Assembly: GCA_017165825.1 (NCBI GenBank)
Contig: CM029378.1
Span: 1,048,719 to 1,112,718, forward strand
Origin: Hepsetus odoe
Taxonomy: Eukaryota; Chordata; Actinopteri; Characiformes; Hepsetidae
Direction of reading: 5' to 3'
DNA length: 64,000 nucleotides
Below, one piece after another: positions 9,123 through 21,500 of the stretch. Each line of letters begins with the position of its first letter. Position 1 is the first letter of the stretch. Below the pieces are notes generated by a model that had not been told where the DNA came from, did no database searches, and saw nothing but the letters and a program-made list of their open reading frames with translations. The translations under genes and the position numbers were made by a program.

Positions 9123-11609
9123 CTAAACCTCTTGAAAGGTGTGCTCCACTCGGCAGTTCTGACTGTAAACGTCTTTTTTCTTCTTGTTCGCTACTTTAGC
9201 CTCGCAGCTCCAGCGCTGCAGCTGAGGAATCAAACTTGACGTGTCCTGTCTCGGCTGATGGACTGATGGTTGAAGGGGGGAACCTGTAAAGTGCTCATTT
9301 GGTTCATCTTAATCGAGTTCAGAAGGCCCTGTTTGTAGCAGTTAATTACTTTGTCTTAATTTCTTCTTATTTAAATGAATGATGTACGAGGAGCCTCCTT
9401 CGCTCCGTTCTGTTTCTATTTTTTAATTTATGTTTAATAACCCGAGTTGTATCACTAGCGTACCTGGGTTTATATTCAGTAATGTTTATTATCACTGTGC
9501 CAAATCGCCCCAAATGCTTTCCTTGGACCCCTGCCAGGGGTCACTTACGCACATACTAGGTTTTAATGCTGCGTTTTGACGGTAGGTACAGTCAAAGGTA
9601 CTCGTGTGAATGCTTAACACACAGATTACATGTTGAATAATAACACGGTGCACCAAAACAGCAGTAAATATCAGGTGGGACATTGCTTTAGAGGGTCAGG
9701 AGAGGTTCTCCACCGGTTCCTCTCAGCAGATCCAGTTTGGAGGGGGTTCGTCTCTGAACGTGAAGGAGGTTTTCAGGCTGCAGGTCACAGAGTTTCGTCA
9801 GTCAGAGCTTTTATTCCCAGAAACAGGTCTGTGAGCCAGAAAAATAAAGGAATATTTCAGTGTTTTTCAACCCAAAGTTCATTTGGCAGCGTTCAGTTAA
9901 GACCAGAAGTTCAACACGTTTCCATGGAATTTCAGGTTGGGAATCGAGGGGAACTTGCTGGACTCCAGATCGTTCGGTTTAATGATGCGTCACTTTCAGT
10001 TTCACTTTCAAATTTGAACATACGACTTTCACAAACTAATGCAATGTCTTCACTTTGTGTCAAATATTGAAAATTCAATTTGATCCCAGTTTGCTGAAAG
10101 CTTTAGAGCAGAAACGAGAACTTTAAAAGGCTGAATATGGTTGGAGATCCTAAATGTCAGTTCTTCTTAAAATCCATTATGAGAAAAAACTACTTTAAAA
10201 TTCACAAGAAACAGTACTAGTGGTTTAAAAGTAACAAAGCTCTTACTAAAAGGAAGGAACCTCAATTTCTCTCTTGAAGAACTTGAATCCTAAAAAGAAC
10301 TGAAATCGGAGATATCAATCAGAGTATTTTTTCTTTTTTTTAATTCTAGAATCTTCAGCTGAATATAAACTTTTAGCCTGAATGTTTTAACATATTTTAT
10401 TTTTGGCGTTGTCTTAACAATGTTTCTGAATCTTGTATATCTTATAAAAGTTTAATATTCTGATATTATTGCCGATTATTTACTACTTCTCACCGCCTTC
10501 GAGGTTTTATCCTCAGTTTTAAATATTACAACTTTTTTTTTTTTTTTTAACTTAATTCGCTTTAAAAACAGCTTTCTCCATCATTTCAGAATCTTCTTTA
10601 GATTTTATTTGAAGATCTACACCGACAGCGCGATCAGAATCCATTTCTGCACTAATTTGATACCAAACTTTAATGTCAGATATTGATTTCAGGTCAGTCT
10701 GGACTAAACTGTCGGGGGATTCCAGTATTTAAACCAGAAACTTTAGCAGCGTTTAAAGGTTGAGGTTCGGTTTAGGAGCAGAAATGAAACGGCTCAGTCG
10801 GGTTTAATCAAAACAGAACTTAGTTTTACTTTTGCACTTTTAATTCAAACATCAACTGAAAAAGAAGAAAAGCAGGTTCTTTGTCTTGGCAGAATCCGTG
10901 AACGCGCTGACGTACGATCCCGATAAAGACGGAGAACACTGGAATATTCCTTTAAGCAAAGAAGGAGAGAAGAGTCGTTTTTGAAAAAGGAGAGAATTTC
11001 AGAGAATTTTTCATTGACTGCTTGTTTTTTGGGAAATCCACTCGTTTTCCTGAAGCCGTGCATTTTTTCTTTTTTCCCCAAAATTTTATCCACTTTCCCT
11101 GAAAATGAAAGAGGGATTTTCTCGGCAGAGCGGCGAGTCCTGAGTTTAAATCCGATGTTTGAACACCTTTACGTTTTACTGGAATTCTAGCAGGAGAGAC
11201 TTTCCCCTACTTTTTTTTTCTCCTCTCCCCAGAACACTGTTTTTCAATGTAGTTTGTTATTTTATAACCCTTTTGGTACTCTTATACCCTAAAAACAAAC
11301 AGACAAAAAACTAATAAAGGAAAAAATGAAAGTCCAGATTTGTCCGGCTTTGTTTGATTATATGTTGTTTTTATTGTTTAAGCCTGCAGTTTCTTTCTTT
11401 CCAGAATTGTTGATTCTAATTCACATCCAGACTGAATTCAGGATCAAATTTTATAAAATAAAGAACAAAGTTCTTTATAATAAAATGACTGACGATCCTG
11501 ATAAACCCTGTAAAATTAATATCTGGAACGGGGTTTTAATGAATTAATGATTAGAGCAAAGTTAAAATTAACATTCAGAATGATCTAATTAATTTAATTT
11601 AACAGAATG

Positions 11610-11642
<33 letters not shown>

Positions 11643-11870
11643 CAGATACACATCTCGGTCCACCGGGTGGCACTGCAGCTCAAGAAGAACCGGTTTAAGG
11701 CTCAGACCCACTTTCCCCAGTTAATCAGCACTTTTAATGGATTCTGAAAATAAATGTACTCGTTTATAATCCGTTTATTGGTAAATGAATGATCTAAAAT
11801 AAAGGAGGAAGCACCTGTGGCTCAGGTAGAGCTGCTAGAAGGGGTGTGGCATTGGGTTATCCTGAGGCCA
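9123..11870. other. intergenic AT-rich region, no gene seen
   Basis: Between the 45-bp array and the purine-rich tract before kcnma1 no convincing coding or RNA gene is seen. A (GT)n tract of about 24 bp lies at 11615-11638. Open frames here are short and unlike known proteins. The dlg5 transcript end and distal kcnma1 control regions could lie here. Confidence 0.5.
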
Positions 11871-11879
11871 GATGCTGCC

Positions 11880-12182
11880 ACATCTGGGCGAGGGAGAGGA
11901 AAGTGGAGGGAAAGATGGGAGGGGGAGGAAGAGAGACCTTGAGAATACAAAGCGAGAGGAGGGAGCGAGGGTGGGACAGAGAGAGAGACATACACAGGAA
12001 GAGAGGAGAGTAGAGAGGGAGGGAGGGAGGGAGAATGAGGGAGGAGAGAGAGCAGAGGGAGGGACAGACAGAGAGAAAGAGAGACTCTGTGCATTCTGGG
12101 GGAGGTTCCATTCATCCTGCTGTTGAGCTTTGGACACGACTGAAGGGATGGAGGGAGAGAAGGACGGATAGAGAGAAAGAGG
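11880..12182. repeat. purine-rich (GA)n/GGGA tract upstream of kcnma1
   Basis: The + strand is almost all G and A, with gagagaga, gggagggaggga and agagagagag runs. It lies about 520-820 bp before the kcnma1 start codon, either in the promoter or the 5' untranslated region. Such polypurine tracts can be GAGA-factor-like or non-B DNA sites; function here is only inferred. Confidence 0.7.
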
Positions 12183-12632
12183 GAGCATCAACCTGTTGCC
12201 TTTGGATGGAGTGGTGGTGATGGAGGAGTGCGGTCCTGCTGGAAGTGTCTGAAGGAGGATCTAGGCTGAAATGCTCGAGTCCTCTCTGGATTAAAGCGCG
12301 TCTCAAACGGAGCGAGTTACTTGAAGGAGGAGTGGGGGGGCATTTTTGGAGACTCCGCCCTCCCACCTGTAAACTGACCCCAGCTTGGGAGGGTAAAGGG
12401 GGGTTAAAAGGGCTGGAAGGGGGCAAAGAAGAAGAAAAAGATCTGCGCATAGGACACACTTCAACACACACCAAAAATGGCCTTCTGATCCAACACACAC
12501 ACACACACACACACACAGGAGTCACGTCATGTCCACACCGGCCATGGTCTCCATGCCAGGGTCTAGGCTATAAGCTGGCACTGCCCACCATCCCGTCAAC
12601 ATCAGGGTCCAGGAGGGCTGCTGGGTAAGGAA
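12183..12632 (+). promoter_or_regulatory. putative kcnma1 5' untranslated / promoter region
   Basis: This is a GC-richer stretch before the kcnma1 start, with a (CA)n run at 12494-12518. A TATA box or initiator could not be assigned. It is called regulatory only from its position. Confidence 0.35.
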
Positions 12633-12701
12633 ATGGCCGAGCCCTGGTCAGCGGGACCTGCCCGGACTCCCCAGAGTGTGCCCGCGGTGCGCCAGCCGTG
12701 A
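12633..12701 (+). other. upstream ORF overlapping the kcnma1 start (TGATG)
   Basis: ATG at 12633 opens 22 codons (MAEPWSAGPARTPQSVPAVR QP) and stops at TGA 12699-12701. The last A is also the first base of the ATG at 12701. An in-frame stop (TAA 12626) closes the kcnma1 frame upstream. The arrangement would allow termination-reinitiation; no experimental support can be claimed. Confidence 0.55.
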
Positions 12702-12925
12702 TGACCAACCTGGTGTCCAGCGAGGGGTCTCGAGGTCCAGCCAGGATGGACTTGGTCATCCCTTACTCCCCAGACGTGCCATGCGACAACAATGGTCAGC
12801 GCATGTGGTGGGCATTCCTGGCCTCCTCCATGGTCACTTTCTTTGGTGGCCTCTTCATCATCCTGCTGTGGAGGACGCTCAAGTACCTGTGGACTGTCTG
12901 CTGCCACTGTAATGTCAAAAAGAAG
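12701..12925 (+). CDS. kcnma1: kcnma1 exon 1: N-terminus and S0 helix
   Basis: 75 codons. The extracellular N-terminus is followed by S0 (MWWAFLASSMVTFFGGLFII) and the cytosolic WRTLKYLWTVCCHCNVKKK, where the cysteines are palmitoylated in mammals. The donor is gtgggt at 12926. Two starts are possible: ATG 12701 (MTNLVSSEGSRGPAR added) or ATG 12746 (MDLVIPYSPDVPC), which aligns with the classic MDALIIPVTMEVPC start. 12701 is taken as the first ATG after the in-frame stop at 12626. Confidence 0.95.
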
Positions 12926-15900
12926 GTGGGTGTCCTGTCCCCTCTTTTTCACAGCTTGGCATCTTGGCCAGCCATCCTTTAAAAACCACCCCCGTAATTC
13001 GAATCCACCTAACTGGAAGGTTGTGGGTTTCAGTCCTGGACTAGTAGGTTAACGTCAAGTACTCTTGATCAAGGTACTGTCCCCATCACTGCTTCCTGGG
13101 TGCTGGATGCATGTCTGCCCCCGGCTGGATGGTGTGTGTGGGTTAAATTTTGTTGTGGTTGTTTGATCAGATAGTCCATAAAAACTGGAACCACGGAAGT
13201 CAAAGACTCCTTATTAAAAAGAACCACGTTCTGATATTCTGAAATAGATCAGGGACAGTTTTGCCTCAGAACGTATCCCTCCTCCAGGATCTTGTTCAGT
13301 CTGAGTCCTAGATCTTCTCCAAAGTTTTATAAAAGAACATCTCGGGCATCAGGACCACCACCACCAGTGATGTCTGGTTCCATTCACCCGCACTGTAAAC
13401 CGTTCAAACTCTCTAGAACAGGTTTTTTGCTCCAGACCGGCTCAGAATGACTGTTTCCACCTTAAACAATTAATTTTGGATACGTTTGGAAAATGTTTCC
13501 AAAAAGACGTGTTTAAGGTGGAAGTCGTTCCAGTGATGGGGTGCTAATAATTCTGGGAAGGCAATCGTTGAGTGAAGTCAACAATCTGCTCATAAACCTC
13601 CTGTAAGGCTGTTGCTCACGGGTCTCTGATGGCTTTCGAACCCTGAATGGTGTTTAGATGTTTGACTCTTTTAGCGAGGGGGAGAGGGAGGACCGCCCTA
13701 CCCACCCAGAGAGAGAGAGAGGACAGTTCTAATGAGTGATGGGGGAGAGGGAGGACCACCCTACACCCCCAGAGAGAGAGAGGACAGTTCTACTGAGTGA
13801 TGGGGGAGAGGGAGGACCGCCCTACCCACCCAAAGAGAGAGAGAGGACAGTTCTACTGAGTGATGGGGGAGAGGGAGGACCACCCAAACACCCAGAGAGA
13901 GAGAGAGGACAGTTATACTGTGTGATGGGGAGAGGGAGGACCACCCTACACACCCAGAGAGAGAGAGGACAGTTATACTGTGTGATGGGGAGAGGGAGGA
14001 CCACCCTACACACCCAGAGAGAGAGAGGACAGTTCTACTGAGTGATGGGGGAGAGGGAGGACCACCCTACACACCCAGAGAGAGAGAGAACAGTTCTACT
14101 GAGTGATGGGGGAGAGGGAGGACCACCCTACACACCCAGAGAGAGAGAGGACAGTTCTACTGAGTGATGGGGGAAAGGGAGGACCGCCCTACACACCCAG
14201 AGAGAGAGAGGACAGTTCTACTGAATGATGGGGGAGAGGGGGGACCGCCCTACACACCCAGAGAGAGAGAGAGGACAGTTCTACTGAGTGATGGGGGAGA
14301 GGGAGGACCACCCAAACACCCAGAGAGAGAGAGGACAGTTCTACTGAGTGATGGGGGAGAGGGGGAGGACAGCTCTACTGAGTGATGGGGGAGAGGGAGA
14401 GGACAGTTATACTGAGTGATGGGGGAGAGGGAGGACTGTTATACTGAGTGATGGGGGAGAGGGAAAAAACTGAAAAAAGTCACATCAGTTTCCTTCTTAC
14501 ATTTTTCCTCAAATGTTCGTTCTTCTACCAGAAAACAGACCTTCCTTTTTTTGGTCTGAACATCTGGAGTTGATCCCCATCATCTTTATCCCCTCCATCT
14601 CCTTCCCACCATCCAGACCGCTCAGACTAAAATGGACACAAACACAGAAGAGACTGTGTGTCCATCGGTGCAGGACAGAGTGAAGGAGAGTGAGAGAGAG
14701 GACAGGGAGAGTGGACGGTGGAGTTCAGGGTGTGTGGAGTGTGTGTCCGTGATGGAGAACTAGTAGAGACGGTGATGAAAGTGAAGCGGTGAAGTTCATG
14801 TGGATTATTTTCAGTAGATTGTTTTTATTGGAGTTGAAGTTCGAGGCTTTAATAGTCTTTAATTCTATTAATATGGAGTGAGATTCAGTTCACTTTCACA
14901 CAGACAGACACTCCAGACGTCCTTCAGAGGAGACACGTCTCACTTTACACTCTCAGAACACTCCTGTACTTTTACTGTACACTCTCAGTACACTCCTGTA
15001 CTTTTACTTTACGCTTTCAGTACACTCCTGTACTTTTTACTTTACACTCTCAGTACTTTCCTGTACTTTTTCACTCAGTATTGAATCAGTACTTTTAAAA
15101 AACCTTTTATGATTAAATTGATAGAAGGTTGAATGGATGGATGGACAGTTTGGTAGATTGTGCAGGTGGATGGATGGACAGATAGAAGGATGGATGGACA
15201 GTTTGGTAGATTGTGCAGGTGGATGGATGGTCAGTTTGGTAGAAGGTTGAATGGATGGATGGACAGATTGGTAGATTGTGCAGGTGGATGGATGGACAGA
15301 TTGATAGAAGGTTGAATGGATGGATGGACAGTGGTAGATTGTGCAGGTGGATGGATGGACAGATTGATAGAAGGATGGATGGACAGTTTGGTAGATTGTG
15401 CAGGTGGATGGATGGACAGATTGATAGAAGGTTGAATGGATGGATGGACAGTTTGGTAGAAGGTTGAATGGATGAATGGATGAATGGATGGACAGATTGA
15501 TAGAAGGTTGAATGGATGGATGGACAGATTGATAGAAGGTTGAATGGATGGATGGACAGTTTGATAGAAGGTTGAATGGATGGATGGACAGTTTGATAGA
15601 AGGTTGAATGGATGGATGGATGGACCCCCACCCCATATATTTAGGTCAAACTGTAAAACAGAAGAAAAAATCCAATCTGGTTACAATCAAAGGAACACGT
15701 TTCTCTGTTTGACTGGATGGAACTCCATCATTCCTGATGAACTAATCCGATCAGAAACGTTTCTGATATTTCTGCCGTTTGTTTTGCTGCGACTACTTAA
15801 GTGAACCCTAAGAGACTCCACTGCTCATTTGTCCTCCTCTAAATTAATCAGATCGTTCAGATCTTCTGGGAGGTGCAACCTTTTGTGTAGAAAAAAGGTG

Positions 15901-17723
15901 TATAGGAAAATAGGAAAAGGTGGAAAACTGTTTTTGTGCTTCTTGCACGTCTGTTCTGTGCTGGATGCCGGTGTCTGAAGGATTAATCTCCGTGTAATAA
16001 ATAAGGGGCGTGACTGTAATATAATCTGTCCTGTTCCTGGATTAACTCCCACGGTTGGTTCAACCAATCAGCAAGAACCCTCGGGCTCTGAGCATTTATC
16101 CCATTTTGTTTATTATTTGGGGAGCTGCCCTGATGGAACACATCTATAGATTGGAGATCCAGCTTATGTTATCAAAGCCATGCCCAGTCAGAAACACAGC
16201 CTCTGATTGGTTGAGTCAACCCAAGGTATGAAGGCATTGGCTAACGACCATGTTAACTACAATAGAGGAGAAATGGATCCCAGTCTTGGGTTAATGGGTT
16301 TATTGTCAAGTCAAAATGCAGTTTACTGCCTTCCAGCTTCAGGAGGGGACACCAGAGCTCTCTGTGGACGAACACAGTGCCCCCTATTGGACAAAAGGAA
16401 GTCTCTTGGTGTTTCTGAGATTTCTGGTGTTTTGTGTATGATGTAGCTGATTTAACTTGCAGCTTCTGAAACCCTTCGTGTGTCGAATGTGTGCCATGAT
16501 GGAAACAGCAGCGTGGATTTACGGCTGGATTGGATTAAAGCCTGCTGTTGGATGTAAAGTGTGTGTGCAGGATTGTGTAACCTAGTTCACCTGGTTGTGT
16601 GGGCACACTTCCTGGTCTGCTGTGTGACATCACTCTGCATGTTTCAGTGCCTTCCTTCCTTTCAATACATGTATCCTACTAATGAATGAATGGATGGATA
16701 CATGTATTGAAAGGTGGATGGATCAGTAGATAGACAGAATAGAAGGCTGATAGAAGGACTGACGGATGAGCGAATGAATGGATGAATATGTAAATTGATA
16801 GGTGGATGGACAGATGGTATGATGGATGGATCAATAGATAGTGGATGGGTGGATGGTCTGATAAAAGGATGGGAAGATGAATGAATGGATATATACATTG
16901 ATAGGTTGATGGATAGATTATATGATGGATGGATGGGTGGATATAAACATTGATAGACGGTTTGATGGATGGATAGATTAATAGACGAATGGGTGGGTAG
17001 ATAGATGGGCATGTAAATTGATAGATGATGGATTGAAGGACATGGTGAGAGATGGAGGGGTTGAGGGACGAATGGATGGATGGATATATAGATAAATGGA
17101 TGGACAGAAGAAAAAATGTAAGGAAGGCTGGATAGGTGAAGAAAAGGCTGAATGCTTCTTGCTTCATTGGAGAAGGAATGATGGATAGACATACAGATGG
17201 ATAGACTGATGGACCGTGGGATGAATGGAATGGTGGTTTGAAGGATTGATGGATGGATGAATGAATTTAAATAGATACATAAATGAACAGATGGATGTAT
17301 GGATAGATAAATGGATTGATGAATATATAAACTAACCGTGAAATGTTGATCATATTGTATGGCACAGTGTGGGACACTTTAGGACACAAAGCGGGTCCCT
17401 GTGTGGGACACAGTGCAGGACACTTTATGGGACAATGAGCAGGAAACTGTAGGACACTGGTGCACCCTGAGGAAATCGAACACCTTGCCGACTGCGCTCC
17501 TTATCCTAAACAAACACACCTGATCCAGGTAATTAAGCTCTTCTGATGAGCACAGTCAGGTGTGTTACACGGGGGTGTTACCTGATCTTGAGGGGCGGAG
17601 ATTCGGTCATGAATATTCATCACATTTAAACTTTTTCTACGTAGCTTTCTTCTCCAGGACATTTACAGCGAGGGGGAGAGAAAAATGAGATGAAATTGAG
17701 TGAGAAAGACCAATCAGAGGATC

Positions 17724-17770
<47 letters not shown>

Positions 17771-17831
17771 ACAGAGTTTGACATTTTGCCAAGTCTGGAA
17801 TAGGTTTGATTTGCTCTTCTAATGTTCAAAT

Positions 17832-17862
<31 letters not shown>

Positions 17863-18512
17863 GGCGTCTGTTACCTTCATTACAGGCTTGTCAGACCTTG
17901 TTGTGAAGATTGTGTGAGATGCTGCACACAGATCCAGTGCACTGGTCGGAGTGTTTGTCCTGAAGTGTGTTCTGCTGGTGGTGTGTCCTAGTGCAACATC
18001 TGTCCTGATGATAAGTGAGCGTCTTGCTGAATTGTTTGTCCTGCCAAAGTGTGTGTACAGATTATGACTTCAGCATGATTGGGCGGGGCCAGATTGCTAT
18101 TAAATGAAAAGGTATGCAGATATTTTGGCTTTGTGACGTCACAAAATGCTGTATTCATAACAGGCTGGTGCCTACATTCTCTCTCTCTCTCTCTGTGTGT
18201 GAGTGTGTGTTTGTGTGTATCAGTTATGCACATGCCGATAAAACAAGCACTCCTACACACACACACTGCAGCTTGTAAATCCGACTATCTTCCTGCAGCG
18301 CCACACGTAAAGACGGATCTTGTTGCTAAGCAACAGGTAGCTATTCTTTGTCGTTAGGGTTGGGGGGGGGTTAGATAAACAGGAAAGAGTGATCTTGGTG
18401 GCAGATGCAGAGTGATAATCAGCACACACTCCTCCAACACCCATTAGTAGGCTTGTTATTCTCCCTCTGTCTCTTTCTCTCCATCTCTCTCTGCCTGTCT
18501 CTCTCTCTGTCT

Positions 18513-18554
<42 letters not shown>

Positions 18555-21500
18555 TTTCTTCACACACATGCAATCAAGCTTCTGAAACTGCTCAGGTACA
18601 GAGACTGGACTGAAAATGAGAGACAACAACACTGTCCTTCAGGAAGATCTGGAGAACTGCTCAGGTACAGAGACTGGACTGAAAATGAGAGACAACAACA
18701 CTGTCCTTCAGGAAGATCTGGAGCACCGTCCGTATCATTTAGAGGGAAAATATGAAGAAATGAGGGGCTCAAGACTTTTGCACAGTACTTTCTCAGCCTA
18801 GTATTTTAGCCCCGCCCAGTTTAATTATATAAACAGCCTGTTTGACTCTAAAGGGTTGAAGTAATGAAGCAATCAGGATCACTCAGCTCTGATTGGTCGC
18901 CCTGTGAACGACAAGGCTCTCATTTGCATATTGCAGCCCTCTGTACATCACTACACTTAATCTGAATAAAACCATTTTTGATACCAAAGGCATAAAATGT
19001 GCATTTTTAATGACACATCTGGATAAACATATGATTTATTTACAGCACAACAAGAAAAAAAGAAGTCTATTATAAAAATAATAAAAATCTCTATTTGAGA
19101 CACACATATTTAGATCAATCTGCATCAACGGCGTTCATCGATTTAGCCCCGCCCTCTCATGCCAAAGTTATAAAGAGTGTTTCAGATGCTTTTTACAATA
19201 AGGCCGTTTCCAGGGCAGTTAATAATGAGATCACATTTACACTAATTCAGTCCGAAACAGGGATGGAGTGGTTAAAAAAAGGAAAAAAATGAAAGTGTCA
19301 CACTTATAGCCATGAAATCCCTTTTTCCACAAAAACAGTAAGAAATAAACTGTTTATTAAAAATGTTCCTGAAAAAAAAAAATCAGCCTTCGAACTGCTG
19401 TTAGTCCATGTTTGTAGGTCATTCATCACTTTACTATAAAGTTTACGCTGCAGTTTACACAGTGAATAGTGAGAGTTTATAAAGAACACAGGGAATGAAG
19501 GAGGTTTTTATTTATTTATTTATTTTTAATCAAATCTAGCACTTCAGAGTCAACATAGTAGTTTATTAGCATTGGATTGATTTCTATATATTAAAATATT
19601 CTAAATGTTTTATTTGTTATTTGTCTGTTACTGGTTTATCTGTCTGTGCAGTTATAGAATAATCAATATCCCTTTGGATCAATAACTGTTCTGATTCTGG
19701 ATCTGTTCAGGTCAGAAACCTCATTAACAGGTTTTGACAGATTTTACTGAACATCAGAAGTCTGCGTCTCCTTTATCGTCTCGGACAGAAAACTCTCAGA
19801 CGAGAAACAGTCTCCAACTGTCCAAGAGTCCACTGAGCTTCAGCACCCGCCAGCTTTCACCCTTCCCTCAACGCTGTGTTCCTGCTTCACTTTTACACTT
19901 TACTGCTCTGGAGCTTTACAGCCCATCTTTACTGCTCTCTGGAGCTTTACAGCCCATCTTTACTGCTCTCTGGAGCTTTACAGCCCATCTTTACTGCTCT
20001 CTGGAGCTTTACAGCCCAGCTTTAATCCTCTCTGGAGCTTTACAGCCCATCTTTACTGCTCTCTGGAACTTTACAGCCCATCTTTACTGCTCTCTGGAGC
20101 TTTACAGCCCAGCTTTAATCCTCTCTGGAGCTTTACAGCCCAGCTTTAATCCTCTCTGGAGCTTTACAGCCCAGCTTTACTGCTCTCTGGAGCTTTACAG
20201 CCCAGCTTTACTGCTCTCTGGAGCTTTACAGCCCATCTTTAATCCTCTCTGTAGCTTTACAGCCCAGCTTTACTGCTCTCTGGAGCTTTACAGCCCATCT
20301 TTAATCCTCTCTGGAGCTTTACAGCCCAGCTTTACTGCTCTCTGGAGCTTTACAGCCCATCTTTAATCCTCTCTAGAGCTTTACAGTCTAACTTTACAAC
20401 TTTCTGAAATTTTACAGTGTAATTTTACACTTCTCTATGGAGTATTACAATCCACCTTTACACTTTATATTTTTTAAATACAAAGTTAACGGCTCTCTGG
20501 TTTGTCCTGAAATTTACAGTATCCAAAGTGTTTTTGTATGTTGCACTTTTAGAAATCTGTGAATTTTTTTTGTCAAAATTTTAAAGCTTTTGGCAAATTT
20601 TCAGCTTAAACTTTCCACCTCATTAAAGATTGAATTAATTAACTTCACCTTTACACTTTTTATCTTTGTGTTTTAAGAGCATGAACTTTACAGTTTCATG
20701 TAGTTCTGTACTGTACTATAAAGCTCAACTGCCAGTCTAGACTTTAAATGTTTCAGAAGTTTTATAGTCTAAATTTTCAGGTCGGAGATCTTTAACTTTG
20801 CAGTTTGCCGCTCACTTGGAGATGTAACATTTATAACATGTACAATGTTATATTACAAGCTTTCTGGGTGTTGCAGTGTAAACTTTACAGCTTCATGCAG
20901 TTTTAAGCTTTAAACTAAACAGTCGGAGTTCTTTGTGTTACAGCGTAGAACTTTTAAAAATTGGTTTATACAATTTCAGCTCAACAGTTTGCAATTTCTT
21001 GAAGATTACCGGTCTAAACTTTACAACCACCTGCAGTTTTACAATGTGAATTTTACAGGCAGAGCATCTTTGAAATTGTATGGCTTAATCTTCCCAGTTT
21101 AATAACTCCATGGAGATGACCAGTCTATACAGCTCTTTAAGGATTTAACATTTACAGGGAATTTGTCTGCTGAGTAAACTTTACATTTGACCATGTTTTA
21201 AAAGTGATTAAACAATGTAAACTTTACATCTCTCTGCAGTTTTATAATCTGAAGTTTATGGTTGGAGCTCTTATGGTACTGACTGGTCTTCAGTACAGTT
21301 GGAAACCTTGCGTGGCCCGTCTGTTGGGGCCGCTGAGGACATACAGTACCGTGCAAAAGTTTTAGGCAGGTGTGAAAAAACGCTGTAAACAGAACGCTTT
21401 CAGAAATATCAATAATGATTGTTTATTTTGATCAATTTACAAAATGCAAAGTGAGCGAACAAAAGAAAAATCTAAATCAGATCAATATCTGGTGTTTCTA

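Noticed and set aside
8532..9239. 235-codon frame with SPSPSKDLNIQ repeats as a possible gene or dlg5 extension
   Set aside because: Multiple-of-3 minisatellite, open on both strands. dlg5 already ends normally at 7893-7895.
15037..15636. 199-codon minus-strand frame rich in HPSIQPS
   Set aside because: Low-complexity translation of a GGAT minisatellite; the same pattern recurs at 16.7-17.2 and 36.2-36.5 kb.
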